From CAYOHY01 sp964403885 (GTDB taxonomy: Bacteria > Actinomycetota > Coriobacteriia > Anaerosomatales > PHET01), in assembly GCA_964403885.1 (NCBI GenBank), contig CAYOHY010000006.1, forward strand, positions 1 to 64,000: 64,000 nt of DNA. Reading direction: 5' to 3'. Under the pieces are notes generated by a model. It did no database searches. It was not told the origin of the DNA and saw only the letters and a program-made list of their open reading frames with translations. Positions 46,265-56,600 of the stretch are shown here, one piece after another. Each line of letters opens with the position of its first letter. The stretch's first letter is position 1. Both the position numbers and the translations under genes were made by a program.

Positions 46265-47377
46265 ATGTCGCGCAACCGATTCATAGCCCTCTCGGTCTTC
46301 CTCGACGCCATCCTCGTCACTGCGAGCTTCGTCGTCGCGTTCATGCTGAGGTTCGGCATGCACTTCTGGGCCGGCGAGTCCGCGCGCAACTGGGCCGCGT
46401 ACGTGACGATCGCCCCGTTCATCACCCTGGGCTACCTGCTCGCGGGCTGGGTGTACGGGCTCTACGAGCCGGAACGCACCGAGACCGCGTGGACCGTGGT
46501 CCGCACGGTTGCGATCGTGTCGTTCCTCGGACTCGTGGTCACCGCCGTCATCGCCTTCCTGGGCGGCAACGCCACCCTCGCCCTGTCGCGCTCCATCCTG
46601 CCCATCGCNNNNNNNNNNNNNNNNNNNNNNNNNNNNNNNNNNNNNNNNNNNNNNNNNNNNNNNNNNNNNNNNNNNNNNNNNNNNNNNNNNNNNNNNNNNN
46701 NNNNNNNNCCCGAGCTCTACGAGATCTTCATCGGCCGCGTCGATGCGTTGATCGGCGACATCCCGCTCATGAAGATCACCGAGTCGTTCGTGCCCCGCTA
46801 CTATCGGGCCGCCAAGCGCGCACTGGACTTGGTGGGAGCGCTGTTCCTCCTGGTCCTTGTGAGCCCCATCTTGGCGATCGCCGCGCTGGCGATCATAGCG
46901 ACCGATGGGTTCCCGGTGGTCTTCAAGCAGGAGCGCGTGGGCCGCGACCTCAAGCTCTTCAACGTCTACAAGCTGCGAACCATGGTCAAAGACGCCGAGA
47001 AGCTCTCAGGCCCCGTCCTTGCCGAGGAAGACGATCCCCGGATCACGCGTGCGGGGCGCTTCATGCGCAACTACCGTGTCGACGAGCTTCCTCAGCTGTT
47101 CAACATCATCGCGGGCGACATGAGCTTCGTCGGGCCCCGCCCGGAGCGAATGTTCTTCGTCGAGCAGTACCTGCAAGAGATCCCGGGCTACCGCGAGCGT
47201 TTCCGAGTCAAGCCGGGTGTGACGGGCCTCGCACAGGTGTCAGGCGGCTACGCGACCACCCCTGAGCGCAAACTCAAGTACGACCTCATCTACATGTTCC
47301 ATCAGAACCTCGCCATGGACGCACAGATCATGGCCGAGACCCTGAAGGTCGTCCTCACCGGCAGGGGAGCGCGGTAG
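46265..47377 (+). CDS. Polyprenyl glycosylphosphotransferase (initiating sugar transferase), gapped
   Basis: Initiates repeat-unit assembly by moving a sugar phosphate to undecaprenyl phosphate. The N-terminal part has membrane helices (FIALSVFLDAILVTASFVVA and two or three more to residue 114). After a 100-N gap the C-terminal PF02397-type domain has its membrane-associated helix (AAKRALDLVGALFLLVLV) and catalytic motifs KQERVGRDLKLFNVYKLRTM, DELPQLFNII and FVGPRPE. The gap removes most of the CoA-binding-like middle domain; about 100 residues are probably missing. Confidence 0.87.
   Translation: MSRNRFIALSVFLDAILVTASFVVAFMLRFGMHFWAGESARNWAAYVTIAPFITLGYLLAGWVYGLYEPERTETAWTVVRTVAIVSFLGLVVTAVIAFLGGNATLALSRSILPIXXXXXXXXXXXXXXXXXXXXXXXXXXXXXXXXXXPELYEIFIGRVDALIGDIPLMKITESFVPRYYRAAKRALDLVGALFLLVLVSPILAIAALAIIATDGFPVVFKQERVGRDLKLFNVYKLRTMVKDAEKLSGPVLAEEDDPRITRAGRFMRNYRVDELPQLFNIIAGDMSFVGPRPERMFFVEQYLQEIPGYRERFRVKPGVTGLAQVSGGYATTPERKLKYDLIYMFHQNLAMDAQIMAETLKVVLTGRGAR
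46609..46708. other. Scaffold gap (100 N) inside sugar transferase gene
   Basis: Exactly 100 Ns between the membrane region and the catalytic domain; true size unknown. Confidence 0.99.
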
Positions 47378-47470
47378 CGGCGCGGTGGCGCTCCACACAC
47401 TTGTGGGTTTCGGCGAACGGCGGCTCGGCGGTGTGTTTCTCGCTGACTGCCCTCCGGAATACTCGGCAAG

Positions 47471-47486
47471 TGTGAATCTCATCACA
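47471..47486. promoter_or_regulatory. CRP/FNR-type operator TGTGA-N6-TCACA (giant cytochrome 2)
   Basis: TGTGAATCTCATCACA matches both half-sites exactly. Its centre (47478.5) is about 70.5 bases upstream of the start site predicted from the promoter at 47513-47542, compared with about 81.5 at giant cytochrome 1. The difference is 11 bases, one helical turn. Confidence 0.6.
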
Positions 47487-47512
47487 TTGGGGTAATAATG
47501 CCCGCTCAGGTA

Positions 47513-47542
47513 TTGACCCCACCCCCAAACCTGCCGAATACT
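47513..47542 (+). promoter_or_regulatory. Predicted promoter of giant cytochrome 2
   Basis: TTGACC (47513-47518) and AATACT (47537-47542), 18-base spacer. The segment around both boxes aligns with the promoter of giant cytochrome 1 (shared AACC and CCGA-TACTCCC blocks). Predicted start near 47549, giving a leader of about 137 bases, almost the same length as in cytochrome 1. Confidence 0.6.
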
Positions 47543-47561
47543 CCCACAGAATGTCCATCCT

Positions 47562-47586
47562 TGGGTGGCGTGCGCACGCGCACCCA
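47562..47586 (+). other. GC-rich hairpin in the leader of giant cytochrome 2
   Basis: TGGGTG and CACCCA arms enclose the palindrome GCGTGCGCACGC (47568-47579). It starts about 13 bases into the predicted transcript, so it may protect the 5' end or be part of a regulatory leader. A second GC-rich stretch with GGGGCAAAGGGC lies near 47610-47632. No riboswitch class identified. Confidence 0.4.
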
Positions 47587-47685
47587 GGGATGCAAGGAAG
47601 CTCGTGTACCGCCCAGGGGCAAAGGGCGCACCCACGATGGTCCTTGACAAAGAGAACTGTTGGCAAACGGGGTTGGAGGCACCAT

Positions 47686-50600
47686 ATGGGCAGACTACGG
47701 GGTATCAGGTACCTCGCGGTCATAGGTCTCGCGGTCGCGATGTTGTTCGCGTTCGCGAGTCTTGCATTCGCGGACCAGCGAAATCCGGAATGTCTGACAT
47801 GCCACTCGAGCATGTCCGACTGGACGGTGACCGACGTAGACACGAACACGGCATGTGCCAAGTGCCATACGCCGGGCCTTATGGGAACCCACCCCATTCA
47901 TAACACCGGAGCCAACTGTGGAGCGTTCTGCCACCCCGGCTACGGCACCTCGACGATGTATGCGACCCCTTCCTGGCTTGGGCCTCAGGGGTCGTTCGCG
48001 TCTTCGGAGTCCGTGAACGCTTCGTCGGCCGATCTGCACGTCATCCACTCGAAGCAGGGTTGGATGGCGGGGATCTCGTCGACGTTGGCGGGAGAGTGCG
48101 GCTCGTGTCACGAGCCCGCCGCCTGCTCCGCGTGCCACAGCAACGCGCCCAGCGCGAACCACAGCGTCCACAGCTCGAGCGGTAACGCCTCCTACACCGC
48201 TCAGCCCGCATGGACCGGCGTGATGGCCAACGGTGTCGTTGGTGGCGACCTGTTCATGAAGACCGCCACGAACACCACCAACCAGTGCGCCACCGCCGGC
48301 TGTCACGACATCGCCGGCTCCGCGGCCCGCATCCCCGTTGCGGCCGAGTCGGACTTTTTCACGGCTGCCCCTGCCGCCTGGAAGTCGCACCTGAGCCAGA
48401 TGCACAGCGGCCAGCAGGCGCGCTTCACCAACAAGATCGGATACTCGCTCACCGGCTCCTTCTCGGGAGACGCGTTCGAGCTCATCGGCGCCAAGGATCC
48501 GTACTACGGTAAGTCGGATATCTACCTCGACGGCGTCTACCAGACGACGATCGACCAGTACGATGCGACCACCAAGTACCAGCAGATCCTGTTCAGCAAG
48601 AAGGGCCTGACCAACACGACGCACACCGTGCAGATCGTGGTACTGGGCCAGAGCCGTCCCGAGGCGCGCGGCACCTTCGTGTTCATCGACGCGATCTTCG
48701 CCTACGGCAACCTTCCCGCGTCGGTGGCTCCCAAGTGCGACAGCTGTCACCCCGACAAGACCGCCGCGCACGGCACCACCTTCGCGCACGAGGCGTCGGC
48801 CACCGCGTTCGTGAGTGGCTCCTACGCCGGCTTCGCGTGCAACCAGTGCCACGACAAGAAGATGATCGACGAGCATCGTCGCACCAGCTCCAAGACCTCC
48901 GCGGGCAGCGTCTGCCAGGGCTGCCACACGGTCTATGCGCCGTACACGGGCCCTGAGCTCTCCACCCCCAAGTACGACTACACCTGCACGTGGAACGGCG
49001 TCGCGGGCACCCCGGGTTGCCACAACAACACCGCCAACGCCTCCAAGACCACCACGCTCCAGGCGCCGCACCAGTTCAAGGAGACCACGCACACGGTGAC
49101 CGGCATCCCTGCGGTCCAGGAGTGCATCGACTGTCACGGCAACGACCTCGGCGTGATTCACGATGACACCAACGCTTCGCGCCCGCAGCACGCATCGCTC
49201 GTGGGCTCGGGCTCCGTTGGCCCCAACTTCACCACCAACTGCCTGACCTGCCACGGTGCCACGAAGTTCCCGTCGACGAAGAACTGCACCGACGCCTCGT
49301 GCCACACCGGTAGCGGCGTGGTGTCGATGGCGACGCACCCGTCGCCGGCTCACACGGCCACCGACACCAACCCCGGCGTGCTCCGCACCAAGGGCACCAC
49401 CACCACGTCGGCCAACTACGGCTGCTCGGCCTGCCACTTCGTCGCAGGCGCCCAGGACACCGCCGATGAGCACTTCAAGGGCAGCTCGCTGACCTCGGTG
49501 TCGGGCACGATCGGGTGCAACAGCTGTCACAGCGCGTACTACTTCCCGGTTGGCTGGAAGACTCCTCCGGCGAACACCTGCATCTCCTGCCACCCCGTTG
49601 CGGGCGGCAAGGCCGGTGCGCCGCACGAGGCAGCCGACTACAACAGCAAGCACAACTTCAACGCCTACGGGACGAACCTGAACTCCTGCGGTTCCGGCAA
49701 CGCCGCGTGGTGCCATGCGACCAACCTGGTCGACGTCGTGCACGACGACTCGGTCGTCGGCAACGCGATGGGCAACCCGGACTGCGACACGTGCCACAGC
49801 GCGTCAGCGGTTCCCACGGCGGTCACCTGCATCGGCGCCGGCTGTCACGCCGCGAGCACCGCAGCAGACAAGAACACCACCGCACACGTGATGACCAAGC
49901 ACATCGCTCCGTCGTCCACCGAGTGCGTCGAGTGCCACGAGCAGGGCGGCGACGTCCGCCTCATCCACGCCTCGTGCGAGCAGTGCCACGCGAACCCGAC
50001 CTACCCGGGTATCACGATCGGCAAGACCACCCAGTGCACCGGCTGCCACACCGCCGGTGGTCCGGGCGGCGTGTACACCCCGCATGACCCCAACCACTAC
50101 ACCGGCACTGAGACCACGCACACCGCGAGCGCTCAGTCCGGCACCGTTTCCGGCTTCGCGTGCTCGCAGTGCCACTCGCTCGAGATGAAGCCGGCCCACA
50201 GTGGCCCGACCACGATCACCTTCAACTTGGGTGGCTACAGCGACAAGTGCGTCGCCTGCCACGAGCTGAAGGTTGACGCGCTGGGCACGTGGAACAAGAC
50301 CTGTGACGCATGCCACGCGACCAAGCACGGCTCGCAGGCCGCCAAGCACGATGCTTCGACGACCGCGCTCTCGGGCCCGGTCTCGGTCTCGACGATCTTC
50401 ACGGATGGCTTCGAGAGCGCCTCGTGGCCCAGCACCTGGACCACCGGTGGAGCAAACCCCACGTACTGGCGTACGACCAACACCACTAAGACCGCCGGTA
50501 CCTATGCCGCTGAGTTCTACGCGGACTCGACCACGACGCGTACGGCCTACTTCCAGCGGGCGGGCCTGAACCTGTCGGCGCTCACCAGCCCGACTCTCGC

Positions 50601-53600
50601 GTTCTCCTACAACGCGACCGGTCTTGCGTCGCCCAACTACTACGCCGTTCAGTACTCGACCAACGGGTCGACCTGGAACTCGATCATCCCGTCCAGCACC
50701 GCTTCGACCGGCGGCTGGGTCAGCACGACCACGGCGCTGCCGTCGGGCGCAGCCTCTGTCACGGTGCGCTTCTGGGCTAGCGTCAACGCCACGACCAAGT
50801 TCGTGCGCTTCGACGCGGTGACGGTCTCCGGCCAGGTCACCGGCGCGTCGCCCGGTACCGCTGCCGCCGTCTGCGGCACGGTGGGCTGCCACAACGTCAC
50901 GGACGTGGGCGCCCTCCACGACAACGCCGTTCCGGCCTCGACCACGGCGGACACGTCGCGTTGCGCCACCTGCCACAAGAACGCCTCCACCGTGCCGGTC
51001 CTGGACTGCTACGGCGCCGGCTGCCACTCGGCGGCCGTCACCCACGCGACCATCACCGGCAACGACTCGACCCACACCGCGACCGCGATGAACGCGGACG
51101 CGACCGGCGGGTCCTACACCACCGGTGGCGGCAACACGTGCTCCGCGTGCCACAGCTCGGGCCTGAACTCGGCGCACACCACCGTGACCGCGCGCCTGGA
51201 CTCCGGTAACACCTCGTGGGGTCCTGGTCCCAACTACTGCACCAACTGCCACCGCACCGGTACCGGCGGCTCGCCGACCGGCCCCGATGACGCCGTTATG
51301 GTCATCACCTCCGACTTCTGGTCGGCCCAGACCTGCGACCAGTGCCACGTGACCCGCGGCAACGGCAAGCACGCGAGCATGAACACCTCGCACACCGCGT
51401 CGATGGGTACCTCGGGCACGGCCAACGGCTGCAACCAGGTAGGCTGCCACGGCACCACCGACGTGCGCGCGATCCACAACGTGAACCACGCCATCTACAA
51501 CGAGGGTTGTACGGTCAAGGCGTCCGGTTCCGCCAACACGAGCGACTCGGCACTGGCCTGCCACGACATCGACAAGTCGATGCGCAACGCGGCCGGCGCC
51601 CTCAACACGCCGATGAGCTGCGGTCAGGGCTCGGGTGGCTGCCACACCAACCACACCAACAGCAACCACGGCGCGAGCCACACGCTCAACGTCGCGGGCT
51701 CGAACTACACCACCGCCACCATCAGCGGCTGCACCAACTCGGGTGCCGGCTGCCACGGTGTCGATGGCCAGTCCAACTACTCGAGCACTCAGTACCACCC
51801 CGTTGCCGGCACCAGCTGTATCACCGGCAAGTGCCACGATGCATCGGCGACGAACCACAACGACCCGGCCTTCGATGGCTCGAACACCTGCCAGAACTGC
51901 CACGGTGGCGGCGCGGTCAACTACGTGAACGCCCCGCTCGTCTCGGTGCTCACCACGACCACCGGTGCGAACAAGGGTCACTTCAACGAGACCACGCACA
52001 CCGCGGGCAGCCTGACTGCCACGGTCGGCTCGGGCGGTACCGCCTCGGCCACGTGTAACCAGTGCCACAACTCGAGCCCGGCCACCGGCCTCAAGGGCCT
52101 GTACGCCCAGCACCAGGGTCTGGGTGCCTCGCAGGTCTCGACCTCGAGCTACACGAACCTCGCGTGCTCGGAGTGCCACAACTACAACATCAACGTGACC
52201 TCGATCGTCTCCACCAAGTGGAGCACCAAGACCTGCGTCGAGTGCCACGCTGCGGGTGGCGTGGGTGCCGCGTACGCACAGCACGGCTCGACCGCTCCCA
52301 CGGTCACCGCGACCTCCGCGTACAGCTGCGGCACGAGCGGTACCAACTGCCACGGCACCGGCAACAACCTGCACGCGATCCACAAGGACGCGACCGGCTG
52401 TAACCTGACCGGCTGCCACGACTACGCGACTCAGGGCGTCAAGCCCACCGGCAAGTCGTGCGGCCAGGGTGGCACCTGCCACACGTCGTACCTCGACGCC
52501 CCCCACAACACCATCACCGGCAACGACACGACGCACACCGCCGGCTCGGTCCAGGCCTCTGACACCGCCTACCAGGCCACGCAGTGCAACGCGTGCCACA
52601 GCATGCAGCTGACGGTCGAGCACACCGCGACGACCTCGGTGAAGTCGCTCGACGCGACCAACGTGTGCAAGAACTGCCACAACAACGCCGCCTCGACCTC
52701 GGCCATCGCCACCGGTTGGGCCGCGAACAAGAACACCATCAACGGCTGCTCGCAGTGCCACACCGGCGGCCTGGCGCGTCACGCCGACGCCTCGGCCACG
52801 GCGCACTCGCCGGCCAACACCGGATGCGGCGCGACCGGTCCCGGTTGCCACCCGACCAACAACATCGCGTCGGTCGGCGTGCCTACCACCACCACCGCGA
52901 TCCACAACAACTGCCTGAACTGCCACGACCGCGCGTCTGCCAACGCAAGCTGGACCGCGGGTCTCATCGGCACCGGCCAGACCATCCGCTACTCGACGGC
53001 CACCAAGTCGTGCGGTCAGGGCACCGGCTGCCACGTGGCGAGCTCGTACTCGACCGCCACGGCCAACCACCGTATCGGCCGCGGTGACCAGATCACCGGT
53101 AACGACGCCACCCACACCGCCAACGCGGCCTACATGGCCTCGACGGTGACGAGCGGCGCCGCAACCAACGTGTGCACCGACTGCCACCTCGGCACGCTCG
53201 CGAGCGAGCACGCCACCACGAGCGCCGGCGCCATCGGTTGTACGACGGGTGGCTCGCAGAGCACCGGTTGCCACAACACCATCGCCGGCTCTGTCGCGGC
53301 CTCCTCGGCGGCTGTCGTCAAGAGCAACTGGAACGGCAAGTCCGGCAAGTGCTCGGACTGCCACAGCACCGGCCAGCACAACGCCATCGGCACCTCGCAC
53401 ACCGCCACCGGCACCGCCGGCTGCGCGAGCACCGTCGCGGGTTGCCACCCCACGAGCGACCTTGTGGCCCTCCACAAGAACCGCGCGGGCGGCGGCGGTT
53501 GCCAGCTCTCCGGCTGCCACGACGCGGCTAACAAGAGCCAGCGTCCCACGCAGAAGTCGTGCGGCACCGGCGGCACCTGCCACACCGGCTATGGCGTGCC

Positions 53601-56600
53601 CAACCACAACACCATCACCGGCAACGACACGACGCACACCGCCGGCTCGGTCCAGGCCTCTGACACCGCCTACCAGGCCACGCAGTGCAACGCGTGCCAC
53701 AGCATGCAGCTGACGGTCGAGCACACCGCGACGACCTCGGTGAAGTCGCTCGACGCGACCAACGTGTGCAAGAACTGCCACAACAACGCCGCCTCGACCT
53801 CGGCCATCGCCACCGGTTGGGCCGCGAACAAGAACACCATCAACGGCTGCTCGCAGTGCCACACCGGCGGCCTGGCGCGTCACGCCGACGCCTCGGCCAC
53901 GGCGCACTCGCCGGCCAACACCGGATGCGGCGCGACCGGTCCCGGTTGCCACCCGACCAACAACATCGCGTCGGTCGGCGTGCCTACCACCACCACCGCG
54001 ATCCACAACAACTGCCTGAACTGCCACGACCGCGCGTCTGCCAACGCAAGCTGGACCGCGGGTCTCATCGGCACCGGCCAGACCATCCGCTACTCGACGG
54101 CCACCAAGTCGTGCGGTCAGGGCACCGGCTGCCACGTGGCGAGCTCGTACTCGACCGCCACGGCCAACCACCGTATCGGCCGCGGTGACCAGATCACCGG
54201 TAACGACGCCACCCACACCGCCAACGCGGCCTACATGGCCTCGACGGTGACGAGCGGCGCCGCAACCAACGTGTGCACCGACTGCCACCTCGGCACGCTC
54301 GCGAGCGAGCACGCCACCACGAGCGCCGGCGCCATCGGTTGTACGACGGGTGGCTCGCAGAGCACCGGTTGCCACAACACCATCGCCGGCTCTGTCGCGG
54401 CCTCCTCGGCGGCTGTCGTCAAGAGCAACTGGAACGGCAAGTCCGGCAAGTGCTCGGACTGCCACAGCACCGGCCAGCACAACGCCATCGGCACCTCGCA
54501 CACCGCCACCGGCACCGCCGGCTGCGCGAGCACCGTCGCGGGTTGCCACCCCACGAGCGACCTTGTGGCCCTCCACAAGAACCGCGCGGGCGGCGGCGGT
54601 TGCCAGCTCTCCGGCTGCCACGACGCGGCTAACAAGAGCCAGCGTCCCACCAAGAAGTCGTGCGGTACCGGCGGCACCTGCCACACCGGCTACACGGGCA
54701 ACCTCCACGGCGGCTCGGTCAACGGCAACGACACGACCCACACGGCTCTCGCGAGCACGATGAACTCCGATACCACCCTGGGTTCCTACACCATCGGTGG
54801 CGGTAACACCTGCTCCGCGTGCCACAGCTCGGGCCTGACCTCGGCTCACACCACGGTCACCGCTCGCCTCGACTCCGGTAACACCTCATGGGGCGCCGCG
54901 CCGTACTGCACCAAGTGCCACGGCACCGGTACCGGCGGCTCGCCCACCACGCCGGATGACGCGATCACGGTCATCAAGACCGACAAGTGGAGCGCTCAGA
55001 GCTGCGACCAGTGCCACGTGACCCGCGGCAACGGCAAGCACGCGAGCTACAACACCTCGCACACCGCTTCGCTCGGTACCTCGGGTGTCGCAGACGGATG
55101 CGCCGGCGGCTCGTGCCACGGCAGCACCGACGTGCGTGCGGTCCACAACGTGAACCACGCGACCTACAACGAGGGTTGTACCGTCAAGGCGTCCGGCTCG
55201 ACCTCCACGAGCGACTCGGCGCTCGCCTGCCACGACATCGACAAGTCGATGCGCAACGCGGCCGGCGCGCTCACCACGCCGATGAGCTGTGGCCAGGGTT
55301 CGGGCGGTTGCCACACCAACCACAACAACACCAACCACGGTGGCTCCCACACGCTCAACGTGGCTGGCTCCAACTACGCCACGGCGACGATCACCGGCTG
55401 CACCAACGCCGGCTCGGGCTGCCACGGCTACGACAGCAACGCCAACTACCAGCAGTACCACCCGACGAGCGGCTGTACCGGTGGCCTGTGCCACACGGCC
55501 GCCAACCACAACAACACGGCGTTCAACGACCCCAACACCTGCCAGAACTGCCACGGTGGCGGCGCGGTGGACTACAACAACGCCCCGATCGTCTCGGTGC
55601 TCACCACCACGACCGGTGCGAACCGCGGTCACTTCAACGAGACCTCGCACACCGCGGGCTCGATGACCGCCACGGTCTCCGGTGGCACCACCGGTACGGT
55701 CTCGTGGACCTGTAACCAGTGCCACAACTCGAGCCCGTCCACCGGCCTCAAGGGCCTCTACGGTCAGCACCAGGGTCTGGGTGCCTCGCAGGTCTCGACC
55801 TCGAGCTACACCAACCTCGCGTGCTCCGAGTGCCACAACTACAACGTGAGCGTGACGTCGGTCGTCTCCACCAAGTGGGGCACCAAGACCTGTGTCGCGT
55901 GCCACGCCGCTGGAGTCATCGGCGCCGCGTACGCGCAGCACGGTTCGGTCGCCACCACGGTGAGCGCCACCGAGTACGCGAGCGGTTCGCCGGTCGCAGG
56001 CACCTGCGCCAAGGCCGGATGTCACGCGTCGACGAACCTGCACTGGCTGCACAAGGGTAATGCGAGCTCCGGCGCCACGATCACGGCGCAGGGCTGCGGT
56101 ATCCCTGGCTGCCACGACACGACCAAGCAGGGCGTCAAGCCCACCAACAAGTCGTGCGGTACCGGTGGTACCTGCCACAACACCGGCGATCCCCACGGCG
56201 CCGTCCACAACGTGACCGCGAGCGCCGCGTGCGTAGACTGCCACGAGAAGAACGACATCCAGAGCCAGCACTCGCCCGCCACCATCGGCGCCACCGTCGA
56301 CGGTCTGACCAACGACGGCTGCAACATCTGCCACGGCGGCAACGGCTGGACCAACATCCACCTTGGCAAGAGCGCTGAATGCGCCACCGACTGCCACAAG
56401 GTGGGCGGCGCGGCCAGCAGCATGGACTACACGGGCCGCACCGGTTCCTCGGCGCACTACACGAGCAACGCCACGACCCATACCTCGACCGCTGCCGCCA
56501 ACGGCACGACCGAGACGGTCACGACCAGCACGGTTCCGGGCTGGGGCAACATGACCGCGGCCAACGCGTGCTCTGAGTGCCACTCGTTCGACATGTGGAC

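Noticed and set aside
49804..54849. Very long open frame antisense to giant cytochrome 2 (about 1680 codons)
   Set aside because: Same artefact: internal copies duplicate exactly with the sense repeats, and there is no domain, start signal or sensible composition.
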